From assembly GCA_935421135.1 (NCBI GenBank), contig OW285196.1, positions 15,063,001 to 15,127,000 on the forward strand: a stretch of DNA of 64,000 nt. The letters are read 5' to 3'. This DNA comes from Bugulina stolonifera (lineage: Eukaryota > Bryozoa > Gymnolaemata > Cheilostomatida > Bugulidae). The notes below the pieces were generated by a model. It saw only the letters and a list, made by a program, of their open reading frames with translations, made no database searches and had not been told where the DNA came from. Shown piece by piece: positions 1-11,702 of the stretch; the stretch's first letter is position 1, and every line of letters starts with the position of its first letter. Both the position numbers and the translations under genes were made by a program.

Positions 1-35
1 CTACTCTAAATAATTTTTTATATGACATAATTATG

Positions 36-41
36 TTTATT
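36..41 (-). other. Poly(A) signal of the leftmost gene
   Basis: TTTATT on the plus strand reads AATAAA on the minus strand, about 70 bp past the stop at 110. It fits the 3' end of the 14-exon gene. Confidence 0.5.
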
Positions 42-109
42 TTAAATTTTAAAAATTGACAGAAAAACACTGGAAGTAAGTGCATATATATGTATGTACA
101 CTATATAAT

Positions 110-3100
110 TCAGCATAAAGACTTTAACTGAACAGGAACCTGTATGGAAGAAGGCTGTGTTGCAGTGTGGAGCTGTTTCAGTTTTATCTTACATAACATG
201 TCATTTACAGTCCCTTTTTCTTGGAATCTTCTGAAGGCAGCAGTTTTGTTTGTGAATACAGGTGCTGATGTAGTTTGGCTATTTCTTGGCTGAGTATCTG
301 CTAAGGTAGAGGAGCTCATACTAGAGTACCGCCCTATTGGTTGTTGAATGTGATTGAAATGACGGTCAGCCACATTGGGAAACTGTTCAGGGATGGACGG
401 CACAGCAGGAGAGTAATACTGGCTGGAGCAGGGCTGGAAATGAGAGCTGCATCGTGCTGTCCCTATGGCCTCACCCCTGTGTCTGCAAGATCATGACAAA
501 CACTTATTAGAGAAGAATGATGCTGTTTACAGCTTCCTTTCTACCTTTAGTTTATTCCTATCATTAAAAAAAAAACAAACAAAGACCAAATTAAAGACTA
601 AACAAAGATATTGGCCTAGGTTACGAATGCAGTACAAAATAACTTTGCAAGCTAAACGAAATAAATAATCACTCCACAACCTGTTACTCCTCCACTGATG
701 GAATGTTCTGCAAGATGAGTTTTCACTTCAAATTAATTCTAGGGATTGTTTTTAGCTTAGGCAAACTATTTACATATGATCTCATTGATTAGGCAGAATT
801 AAAAGGCATAAGATAGCAATATTGATAAACTCTGTAACTATAAATAAACCTGGAAATCGCTGCCAACAATCTTCAACAGCGACATCACATGACCAACATT
901 CGTTGGTTGGTCAGCCGAGCATGATATCAATTTCAGTTAGATTAGCACATTCAGCTAAATACTCACCCTGGTTCATGTTGATTTGCATCGGCAATGAAAG
1001 ATCTGGAACTCCTCCTACTCTTTGATCTGCTTGTATGTTTTTTCTTCTGGCATGGATCACCAGATGGACGACTCTGAGTAGACTTATGGGTACACAGTAT
1101 CACCCGTGAGTCAGATGATGAGCTAGTTAGTCTAGTCGAAGTTGAATCTTCAGTCATTGGTACATCTAAGTTTTCTTGAGTATCAGGGTCCTTCTCTATA
1201 CAGTACTTGATACATTCATTGTTTGATGATAACCGTTTATAGTGGGTTCGTAAACAGTCTTTTTTACATCTGCGTGGTGTAGACTGGCTGCGGGAGCAAC
1301 GCTTATGGGTTTCCAAACTTGGTTTAGTTTCAATATCTAAGTTTTGGCACTTCAACTTCAACTTTTTACTGACTTGGTCGCCTAGATCTTGAGAGATTTG
1401 TGGTTTGTTCGTTCTTGGTTCTAATTGGTGGTTTAAGGGCTTACCTGCCTTTGATCGACATATTTTGCAGTTAGATTTAGATTTGGATTTAGCAGATATT
1501 TTACTCGAGCAGCAATTTCTACGTTTTTCCTTCTTTGTAGTTGTTTTTTGAATTGGAAATTTACTTTTCTCATCAGTTTGGTCGGAATCCGGAGCTTGCA
1601 GAAGTGAAGAGATATAGGGTATTTGTTTTAAAATGTCTGCCACAATGCTATTCTTCATGCAACACATGAAATCATCCAACACATCTGATGAAGAGTGGCT
1701 AGATCCACCCTCAGACGAGTGTTCTACGCTATGCTGAGAAGCAGAAATTTCACCATCAAGTTTGGTGTCAAAGCCATAGAAGGAAGAATAACTACAATCT
1801 TCAGATATGGCTCCAAGTGAGGGAGCACCAGATGAATTATTCTTTTCTTCATTGAGATGCTGTTTTGCTATACTTTCTCTGCTAAGAGCGAATCTTTTGT
1901 AGACACTCATAGACTGTTTTCTAGTGGGCAGTACACTTTGTTTCCTGTTATCTCTCTTTCCAAAGCTGTTAAAAACAAAAGTGGCTAGATTATAGCTGAT
2001 ATTCAGATCAGCAAAATATCTGTTTCTAGCTGTTGCTCCCATTGCTTAGCTCCACCCATATTCAAGTTCATTATACTCAAGATCCTGAACTCAACTGTCA
2101 CTCAATTAGAAAAGTGACAAACTGTGACTGCAGTTCATTTATATAATATGCTGTTAGTTATGCAGAATAACCCACCTTTGAACTGCAATCGTGGCTTCTA
2201 GAAGCTTCTTAGAGTCTCTATTCTTTGGATCCACTAAATTTGCTACTTCTGATAGGCTATAGAAGACAAGGAAATCTAATTCTGTAATGATGTGTCCTCT
2301 AATGATGTCATTTGTTGTATCTTCTTGTTTTTCACTTTCAATGTTTTTGAGTTAATCAATTTGGAACTACACTGAAAGAGCTTTCCTGTGCTATCATCCT
2401 TAAATTTGATTCTAAGCTGATCATCACAGAAATTACTTTTACTAACCTGCTTCTCTGCTGTTCTTTATGATTTATCAGGTCTGTCCGACTAGTCCAAGCT
2501 TTCAGATCTGTCGCGTCAAATCTGGCAGAACAGGACCTGGTCACAAGTGACACTGGAGACACTGAGCACTGTGTAGCGGCATCATTGTGGTTAGCATCAC
2601 TCATAACACTGTGACTTTCTGCTTGGATATGATGTGCTGCATTGCAAAATTCACTTGGCCACCTCTCTCCTACTTTCACCTGTTTGTTGCAATATAGAAA
2701 TTTGGCTAGCAAATATTCTCCACATCTAAACTAGTTAACTTAGTGAATAAGTTGAATCATTTCAAAATTAGTTTGGAGATAGAATAGTGAAAGCAATGAT
2801 TGACTCACGCTGTCTCCATTGGTGGGCAGGAACTTGCCATTGGTGTACTGAGCAGGTGCATCTACCTCAAAACTTTGACTCTGTTCCACAACATCACAGT
2901 CCAGGTTTGCACCTTCACATTGCGTGCATAAGTGCAACCTGACTATGGGGCATTGCGTAGTTTTGATTTTAGTCTACATTCAGATTAGAAAGACATGTTA
3001 CATCTCTCACTACAACAGACTTTGTGAGCAACTAGACTAAAGCAGTATTCGGTTATTTTATAAACAGATTCCATGTTGCTGCGCTGGAGTTGAGTAAGTT

Positions 3101-6100
3101 CTCCCATTCCAACCGTGCATGTACAAATATAGTATTTACTGCATTTCATTGTCCCTACAAGCAGTGTACGTGTACATGTATGATCAGAACGGCTGATTGA
3201 AAATGAAAATGCCCAGAGGCTCACAAACCTTTGTATCTCTCCTCGAGTCTTTTCTTCTCTAAAATAGATACAAACTGCATTAATATACAGTATACCACAA
3301 CGCATATCATGAATATCTAACACAAATATACGGAGTATTAACTAAGGTTCATGTGGGTGCATGTAGCTGTATAACTCACCTTTCCTGACACTGTGGAGGA
3401 CTTTCTGGAACCAGAAAATCTGCTGCTGTTGGAAGTCAATGTATTGTTACGAGATAATATTGCACTAGTTTCAGTCATAGATATCCTGTGCACCTTTGAT
3501 GGGGTTATTGCTGTGAGGGTACACACGAAGTATATAGCATGACTAACATGCATTGCACCATACAGAGTATGCTTTGAACAGTGCAGAGCAAATATATAGC
3601 ATGCTGATATTGCTCTTTCTACCTGAAAACTTGATTTGTTAAACTATTGACTATATTTTGAGCTTCATATTAGTTTCGATAACTTGATATAATGTACATC
3701 TAATTATACATGTAGGTCTTATAGTGAATGAGATACCCGTAGCAAGGTCACTGATACTACAGTGTATTGTGTTGTACTCACGGTCCCCAGTTAGTTGATG
3801 TGGAGGTATCGCTGAAGCCCTCCGACTTCCTGCTATGGCATGGTCCAAATCCTCATCTCCTGCACTTTCTGATTTGCCACCATTCCAGACAACTGCTTGC
3901 GTTACTGACACATAGTTGGTATTAGCTCTCTGCATCAGGTAGAAGTCACGTGACTATGATATACAGGTATTCACTGCACACTGTGCAACTTCAACATGTA
4001 CATGTTTAGAAATTACAAAAGAATATTGAGCTGTTCTGTAAACAATTTTGCTATTTGGATCACAGACTACTAATTCATAAAATAACAACATGTTGCCAAG
4101 AACTATGATTATATAAATGATCTCTAAAGGGTACATTCTCTAATTGTATCTGATCTCTAATTGTATCTGTTCTCTAATTGTATCTGTTCTCTAATTGTAT
4201 CTGTTCTCTAATTGTATCGGTTAGGGGATGATAACTCTGCATTAATGATCGATTCTACGAGCTATATGTATTTAGGTGCAAGAGTGACTGCTTATATTAT
4301 TCTTTTCTTTTAGTTTTGGCACTATCGGTAAAGTTAACTGGGAGTTGTAAAAGTGTTTTAGAAACTTTGAATTTAAACACTTTTTCTATAGAAATAGGAT
4401 TCTGCAGGCTTACCATAGCTGTGACCTGATCTGCATTCTCTACTCTAACAGGAGGTAAGATTCCAGCCGTGCAATCATTGGCTCGTCTAGGCCTCAGGAT
4501 AGCCTTATTCTTCATGTTTTCGTTGACCTCATAAACTAGCTGTTTATGGGACCATCTCTTGCCCTGCCCCTTGCTTAGAGTTGTATTATCATCTGTTTTT
4601 ACAGACGTATCATTTACTCTCTGGCACTCAACACTTTTCTACAAGGTAGAACACAATTCCCATTGAGAAACTGTACTAAATAATGTGTCTTATCAATTAT
4701 AAATAGATTATACTGGAGTGTGTATTTTATAGATTTTATTCTAACCACTGAAATATGTAGTACAATCTGTATGATTAAAGATTAATTGTGAATTGTTTTA
4801 TTAACATATTAACACAATAGTGGTAGGGTGCACAGTCATAATAGTATATACATGTAACTGCTATTGTATCTCATAATAGTATATACATGTAACTGCTATT
4901 GTATCTCGAATGAAAGAGATTCCAACCTCCAAACCAGAGAAACCTGTTACTGTCAGCAAATTGGAAGTGGAATATTACATGTATGTTTATTTAGTACCAT
5001 CCAATGCACTCTCTACTTACCCTAACCACCATTGGAAGTGAATAAAGTGGGTCGACTTCATATGACATGCAGGCTCTGTGTTGAATGAGGCAGTAGAAGT
5101 TTGGTAAAATCTGAAATAAATAAGGGGAACAACAATGCTAACATAATGGTACACGGTGTACGTACATAAGTTGCTATAATTGTACGTTCCTCATTCGTGA
5201 CTTCAGTTAGCATGAAGAGGGGGGGGGGGGGGAGGGGGGAGGTAGAGCCGTGCTGCTTAGACTTAGTCTTACTAAGAAAAGACAACTCCAAGCATTTCCA
5301 ACAGGACGTGCCCAGACAAAGCTGAGTAATCTTACATACCTTTGATTGCTACCATTTGATTTGATGAGTGTGAATAGGTAGTGTGTAGCACTTGCAATAC
5401 TAAACCAGACTGGTAAATGTTTGCATAATTCATATGATGTAGTTATGTTTACCAATGCCTGGTAGAGACGTATGCAGTGAGTTCTTATAGTAGGTGGTTC
5501 ACAGTATATCAACTCTAGTTCATAGACCTCAGTGTAGTCATCCTGTAGAACAAAACTGACTCTGTTTATTCACATTCTCTGTATTTTATTACATGACGAG
5601 GAAACCATCACTGAATTCTTCAAGGTAAGGGTTATGTAATAACACTATCCGCTTGTAATGGTAGAAACCCATACTTAGGACATGTAGAGTTGTACAGCTT
5701 GAAGTTTGTGCCTAATATTATAGAGCCTTTACTGCATGACTCACTTGATCAGTCTTTATCCAACGATTATTCACCATAGATGGAGTTCCACAGTGATAAT
5801 CGTGCTGTAGCTGAACGGGGCGAGGCACTCTCGTCCCGTAGTCATTCATTAGCTGGACAGGCCTGGATCCTCTACTGCCATAGTCATAGATTGGTTGGTC
5901 AGGGCTGGGTGCTCTACTGCTACAGCCAAGAATCTGTTGAGAGGGGGTCGGTACCCCACAGCTGTAGTCATACATCTGTTGAGAGGGGGTCGGTGACTGA
6001 GGAGACATTGCAGTGGAGCATTGCTGCCGACAGTAGTTTGAAAATTTATTTCTGTTTCTTCGGCGGCCAACATTAACCATCTCTGGTAGCATTGAGAACT

Positions 6101-7176
6101 GAGTGGGTGCTACGTTTCTATTTGTTCTATGATGCGAAGTTTCTGTAAATGAATCAACTCACAAACCACATGTACATATATGTAAAAGAGGATAACGTTA
6201 CTATAATGTGTGATGTTAATTAGATTAATAGGCGACTGCTAATGACATGGCTTGGCAACCTCTTCACAGGTGCTTGGACGTTCAGAGCATGGCTAAAACA
6301 TCTGAACTATTGTATGTTTTCTAAACCTGTTGCCATTTTTGAAATGCCCCTTTACCAAACCATGTACCACACATATGATTTTTGTCTGAATTAATGCACT
6401 AAGTTTTTGTAGTGTGCAAAAGAGAAAATAATTCTCAATAAATCCTTGAATGAAATTTAAGCCGTGTACAGTCTAACGATGTGGAACCTTCTGATAGGCT
6501 CATTCATTAGTGTTAATCAGCAGAGTAAACCTAGATATCCCTTTCTACCTTCACATTTATACACAATCATACTCTGTTTATAAGTCGGAAATCCTTGATT
6601 ACATTCCTCAATGAAAGACGGAGGTATACCGTATCCACCCTGTATTTGACTTCTGCGAAGAACTTCCTGCAAGCAATAACGCAAAGGTCGAACAGTATGA
6701 CTTGTATATATTTCTGCTACAGACTGAAGTGCGTATTTATTACTTTGTCGAACCTTGACAATCAGTAGAATAAGTTAGCAGTACATAACTGTTGGTTAGA
6801 CCAGTACACTGGAAGATTTCAGCTAAGATGCATTGTACTCGTACACATTTGTATTGAAGCCTCTGTTAGCCGAAATATCTCTAAACATTCACATTGAGAG
6901 ATTGATGATGGTGAATCTGGTGTAAGTAGACCAATAATACTACTGCTTATACTATATTATATTATATCATATTATATTAATTATTATATTATATTATATT
7001 ATATTATATTATATTATATTATATTATATTATATTATATTATATTATATTATATTATAATTTATTATATTACATTATATTATAGTATATTATATTATATT
7101 ATTAAACAATATCTCAGCTCACCTGACAATCCTGATCAGAGCTTGGCGGTGGTTTAATTCCATATTGGAAATCCAT
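110..7176 (-). CDS. Large multi-exon gene, protein of unknown family (~1033 aa)
   Basis: I do not recognise this protein. The model has 14 exons read right to left: 7123-7176, 6549-6666, 5745-6142, 5453-5542, 5021-5110, 4414-4638, 3782-3929, 3380-3510, 3225-3256, 2809-2938, 2447-2679, 2176-2256, 967-1965, 110-482. All have GT/AG borders, and the phases sum to 1034 codons including stop. The start is the ATG at 7176 (MDFQYGIKPPPSS). Exon 3 carries five 14-residue repeats (PxPxQQxYDYxxxx type, about residues 108-177). Exons 4-5 look like a folded segment (ELELIYCEPP, NFYCLIQHRACM). The 999-nt exon is Ser/Lys/Arg-rich with scattered Cys (CKICRSK, RRCKKDC) and looks disordered and possibly nuclear. 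The 32-nt exon is the weakest: the borders 3229-3258 look as good but break the frame. No secretion signal or membrane helix was seen. The function is unknown. Confidence 0.7.
4138..4220. repeat. 17-bp tandem repeat in an intron
   Basis: About five copies of a unit containing CTCTAATTGTATCTGTT, lying in an intron of the leftmost gene between the exons at 3782 and 4414. Confidence 0.8.
4835..4908. repeat. Direct duplication of ~36 bp
   Basis: Two back-to-back copies of a unit running from CATAATAGTATATACATG to GCTATTGTATCT. It is intronic in the leftmost gene. Confidence 0.8.
5784..5993 (-). repeat. Coding tandem repeat, 5 x 42 bp (14 aa)
   Basis: Five consecutive 14-residue units inside exon 3 of the leftmost gene. 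Units start PTPSQQ, PTPSQQ, PSPDQP, SRPVQL and PRPVQL, and most carry a central Asp-Tyr (YDY or NDY/HDY). The units have diverged but keep register, which points to old intra-exon duplication of a proline/glutamine/tyrosine motif. Confidence 0.8.
6955..7105. repeat. ATATT pentanucleotide microsatellite
   Basis: A long, slightly impure run of ATATT units in intron 1 of the leftmost gene, ending about 20 bp before the first donor site. Confidence 0.9.
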
Positions 7177-7955
7177 TTTTCTTTGTTTATTGTGAAAAAA
7201 GATTTTACATGGTGAGTTACATTTGATGGGTGGGCATAACCTGCCCCGCAGGTTCATGCATTATATAATCTCACTCTATTTCTGCTAGTAACTAAGACAC
7301 AGGTTGTGTAGAGTTATTACCAGTTCTGCTATTTAGTATATTTTTGAATTCTTCTATCTACATTATAAATGTATTAACAATGTTTTTGTCCCTAATCTTT
7401 TACAACAATGAATTATTATCATATTCCACATATTTCTGAGACAATATTAATTTGCTGAATAAAGCAAATTTGCCTTCACAATGAAGTATTTTGCTCCAAG
7501 AATTGACAGTGTAAATCAAGAACAAAATTGATGATATACATGTATGTGGTGAGCCTTGAACTGAAATGTGATTGGTATGTTTTTACTTTAGGGTAGAAAT
7601 GATGAATTTATTTGAAAATATAATTTCCACAATAATTGGTCACAAAAATGAAGTGCAAACTAGGTTAGCAATATTATAGCATTAATTTGTGCATAGCATT
7701 TTAATAGATGGTGGAGACAGCTCCATACTCATGAGTGAATGAGTAATATTTATACATAAATGTTTATTTTATAGGCACAGTCAAGATATTGCAGTCAAAG
7801 CAGGATATGTTATTGTAATATAATCTACATGTAATATTACATATTTAGTAAAGTCACAATCACGTTAGAGGTTTTCTGCTAGATACACTGTACATCTACA
7901 CACTCTATAATAGATGATACCATTGTAGCCAATCAGTAGGAATCTGGTCATCCAA
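7177..7955. other. Intergenic, nothing recognised
   Basis: This lies between the start of the leftmost gene and the stop of MC1. It would hold the promoter of the former and the 3'UTR of the latter. I see no further exon or element. Confidence 0.5.
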
Positions 7956-9653
7956 TCATTTGAGGAGAGGTTCACCAGGTTCTCCTTTAAACCCTCTTCT
8001 TCCTCTACGACCTCTCGGACCAACATCACCTTTGGCTCCGGCAGGCCCAATGTTACCAGGAGCACCCTGTACACCAGGGTCACCCTTCAGACCCTGTTCA
8101 CCTCTTTCTCCTGGCATACCCTGAGCACCTGGCTCTCCCTTCAAACCATTTGTTCCATTCATACCATTCATTCCTGGCTCTCCCTTTGACCCTGAAATAC
8201 CTGGCAACCCAATTGCTCCCATTTCTCCCTTTGTACCAGCCATTCCTGTCATGCCAGCAGCTCCTGGTTCTCCCATACCACCTTTCTCTCCTTTAGAACC
8301 CTAAGAAAAGAAAGTGGGTAAACTTTCCTTGAGGTCAGAGGTGAGATTATCTGACAATTATGCTATACTGGCTAAGGTACATAACGTTGAGCATCTTAGT
8401 TGATTATCTGCACATGAGCTCTGTACTGATTGACTGTACTATCCTAAAACAGAGGTTTGCATTGAGGGCTCAGACACACTTACCGTTTCCATTGAGGATA
8501 GGGACACATTTACACTCTCCCTGAAAGATATGAACACACTTACACACCGTCCCGAGGACATGGACACACATCCAGGTTCTCATCAACGAACAACACACTT
8601 ATACGCTTTCCTTGAAGACATGAACACACTTGCGCACTCTAATTGAGGGCATGTACACACTTACAGACTCTCCTTTAGGACACGGACGGTTACATAAGAG
8701 TTTAAGCCAGTCGATGAGCTCATCGTCTGCAACTGGAACTTGCCTCTTACTCCTTCTCTGTAGGATATGTAATACATAAGGGTCAAATGACTGTGTTGAT
8801 ACTGTATGGCTTAGTATATAAAAACACTCAACATGTGATGCAGGTTTTATCACATAAGCCGATAGCCTGAGCTTTAGTTACAGAAGAACTCCCTTCTCAT
8901 TTCATCCTGTTAGCTACTCACTCCTGTTCTCTAAGGTGAGCTACTTCATCAAGAGCCCAAGCTTGGGAGGTCGTTAAATAGAAAGGCTAAACGGACAGTA
9001 CTAGTTGCTATGGAAAGAGCACCGCTAGGTTAACTGTTATTCTTATTGGCAGAAGAATCAACCAATTATTAGCTAAAGAATTGACCAATTATTAGCAAGA
9101 AAATAATTTTTGAAACTGCATTCATCACCGCAACCGTATTACATGTACATGTATATGGTGTCACCGATGGTTACTATGGTAACCACGAATACATTTAAGG
9201 TAGGTAGAATTACGAGTAAGGTCGGTGCAGAAGTACTCAGTCAACTTACCTTCATTGTCTCTCCCACCTTTCTCAGTTCAACCACCTGATATTTGAGTGT
9301 TTCCACTTCCTGGTAAACATAACATAACATATTACTGTACAATTATTTAAAATTACATGTGTTTAAATGATATTAGTGATAAAAAGAGCAAACAGTGTTT
9401 ACAAGGATATGACAAATTAATACAGTAACTAGCTTTCGTATTTTTCGGCATTTTGCTTTTACATAATACTAAAAGGCGTGAATTAATTAATTGTATCAAT
9501 GAGTAACATTGCAAACTATTTCAGACATAAATGTTGTTGAAATACAGATTAAAGACTTTAGACTTGACGCTAATCACATATGAGTGAATCAGAAATGGAT
9601 ACTAGACATGTACTATAACTATACCTGTCTGAGTTGAGAGATTTCACGGTGAC
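7956..9653 (-). CDS. MC1: short membrane-collagen-like gene, 5' end unresolved
   Basis: Four phase-compatible exons are clear: 9625-9653 (HREISQLRQ), 9250-9309 (EVETLKYQVVELRKVGETMK), 8665-8757 (starting RRSKRQVPVADDELIDW) and 7956-8300 (collagen repeat plus stop). The first two form a heptad-like coiled coil. The third opens with the furin-type site R-S-K-R and ends with C-N-R-P-C before the triple helix. The last exon has about 37 Gly-X-Y triplets, the shortest helix of the cluster, and ends RRGRRGFKGEPGEPLLK. The missing upstream exon must end in phase 1. Candidates at 9843-10260 give no convincing membrane exon, so the N-terminus is unassigned. From its siblings I infer a membrane-anchored, cleavable collagen. 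It lacks the separate C-terminal tail exon of MC2 and MC4-MC7. Confidence 0.7.
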
Positions 9654-10272
9654 CTATAACTGATGATGGTAGTGAGCATGGGTATCAGGCTACAGCTCTT
9701 CCACTTGCTTTGATTTTGGTTTGGCTTGTGTTCCATCTAAGATTAACAGACATACCTCAGTATTATTAGACTGGTGCCCAGGCCAACTAGCGCATCATCA
9801 ATTATGCACTGAACGTCTAGACTTCTATATGTGGATACTTACAGTTCTCGTGTCGACAATAAACATATTTTATACACAGAATTATAAACAGTTTGCTAAT
9901 ATGATGTGTTGTGATTCTTCTTGTGATAAAAGAACTGTGCACATACTGCAGTAATAGCAGTAGCTCTACAGTATTCCCTATACAGTATTCACTATTCAGT
10001 ATCCGCTATACAGTGTTAGCATATTATATTTAAACAGAAGCAAAGATGAAAGCTAACGTAACGGGTAACTTACGTTGTCAAATTCCATCATAGTTGGTTG
10101 TAGAGTGAGCAGCACTGAGATAGTTTGGATGGTAGCTATAGAAGAATGTCAGGTTATACATACTTACCTCATCTTATATACTAGGACAAGCACTCCTATA
10201 GTGTCACCATATACCAGGAGAGGTTCATCCTTCCGATGGGAAATTATTTCACTTTTAAGTTGTATTTGGTAA

Positions 10273-11363
10273 AGCAGGTAATGAGCATCTACGCTTTGGC
10301 ACATGTTGGTGATTCGCCAGCCAATAGTAAATCATGTACTACATTCTAAACACTTGAGCTATTACTAATTATACATGTAAGTGGCACAGGCTATCACTAA
10401 GTACAGCATTTCGGTGCATCACCAAGTGGTATAATTGATAATCTGGATTGTACATACGTTTATAACATACCTGGCAGTAGCAACTCTTAGCTTCTAACCC
10501 ATATTAAACTTGAGATTGCTTTCACTGGGAAAATATCAGTTCTCAGCTTTTTATGTATGTAAATGGCACAGGTGTTTCCAGACACTAATAAGTTCATATA
10601 TATGCTGGTATTTATAAAGAATACACATGTAGGCCTACATTGTACAATCATGTATTTATAATATAAATGTTAAACGGGAGAACACAACTCTTGTAAGTTC
10701 ATATAATATAAGGTACATAAAGTTTTATGTACATCTATAAGGGGAGCGCACAACTCTTTTAAGTGAATCATTTAGCATCAAAAGTTGCTGTATTTGGGAG
10801 AACATTGATTGATGTGAATTTAATTATTTAAGTTTGTAATTCCTCTTTAAAATCAAAACAATTTGAAAATAACACACACATAGTTGCTAGCTGATAGATA
10901 ACATGTAGACATTGAAATAGATGGTGTGGCAATGAGGACATGGATAGTGTCAGTGGAGGGGGGGGGGGGGGGCAGGGAGTGAATCAGTTAAGTACATAAA
11001 AGAGGGAGTTAAAGTGCACAGCTGGTATTCAAGTAGTTTCTAGGAATAATAGATATATACATGTATATTACCAGAGAAAGGTATTTGATGGAACTGATTA
11101 ACGCTCATACTTTGACTCTTTTTACATATACATGTAAATATGTGTACAGATTAGAATGAAGGGTGTATGTAAGAAGTGTAGCTAAGAGGAATTCCTCCAA
11201 GATAAAAATATTTAAATGTTACAAAATTTTAGTGATAGGCTCCCATTCAAGACAAACTAGCTGTCAAGTAAAGCATAGTATTGTGCATACATGTACATAC
11301 ATGTAAGTGCATGTGAGCATACATGTACATACATGTAAGTGCATGTGTGCATACATGTAAGTA
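10273..11363. other. Intergenic between MC1 and the copia element
   Basis: No gene was seen. It holds a poly(G) run near 10960, and TACATGTA-rich, partly tandem sequence at 11280-11360 (acatgtaagtgcatgtg units) into which the copia element is inserted. Confidence 0.5.
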
Positions 11364-11682
11364 TGTTAGGATAGTGTAATACACAATTGTCAATTGATGG
11401 CTTTCATATGACAGTCTCTGTGCCTTACATGTAATTACTACTTGCTGTTTGTCCTATATATTAACCTCAACGTTTGTCATGCTTTTATACTGAGTTTAAC
11501 CTGATTGGTCAGTTGTAACTTCTGTATTGTTTTTAGTACTAGCCTTAATTACTTGCACATGTTTTTATTACTTGCCTCTGTCTGTGTTCTAAGTCCTTTG
11601 TCATGAGTTGACTTTTGTGCTGTTGTTGAATACATAGTGGATACACCATAAGATCAACTGCTAACACAAGTGACTGCTAACA
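11364..11682 (+). repeat. 5' LTR of the copia element
   Basis: 319 bp, TGTTAG...CTAACA termini, identical by eye to the copy at 15616-15934. It should contain the promoter and the R region. Confidence 0.95.
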
Positions 11683-11697
11683 GGTTATGGGCCCAGA
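11683..11697 (+). other. Primer-binding site, half-tRNA(iMet) type
   Basis: Directly after the 5' LTR, GGTTATGGGCCCAG is complementary to the anticodon arm of animal initiator tRNA-Met (CTGGGCCCATAACC), not to a tRNA 3' end. This is the internal half-tRNA priming known from Drosophila copia. Confidence 0.85.
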
Positions 11698-11702
11698 TCA
11701 CT

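Noticed and set aside
5207..5512. Longer exon 4 of the leftmost gene reading through to 5340
   Set aside because: It ends in phase 2, and the following exon then reads through a poor frame. Ending at 5453 (GCATTG|GTAAAC) keeps phase 0 and a good downstream frame.
9843..10272. First (membrane) exon of MC1
   Set aside because: Candidates at 10074-10133, 10189-10265 and 9843-9953 either carry stops in the needed phase 1 or lack a clear helix and start codon, so none is annotated.
11670..11702. Upstream extension of the copia polyprotein
   Set aside because: It would translate the LTR end and the primer-binding site and begins with GTG. The ATG at 11703 follows the primer-binding site as expected.
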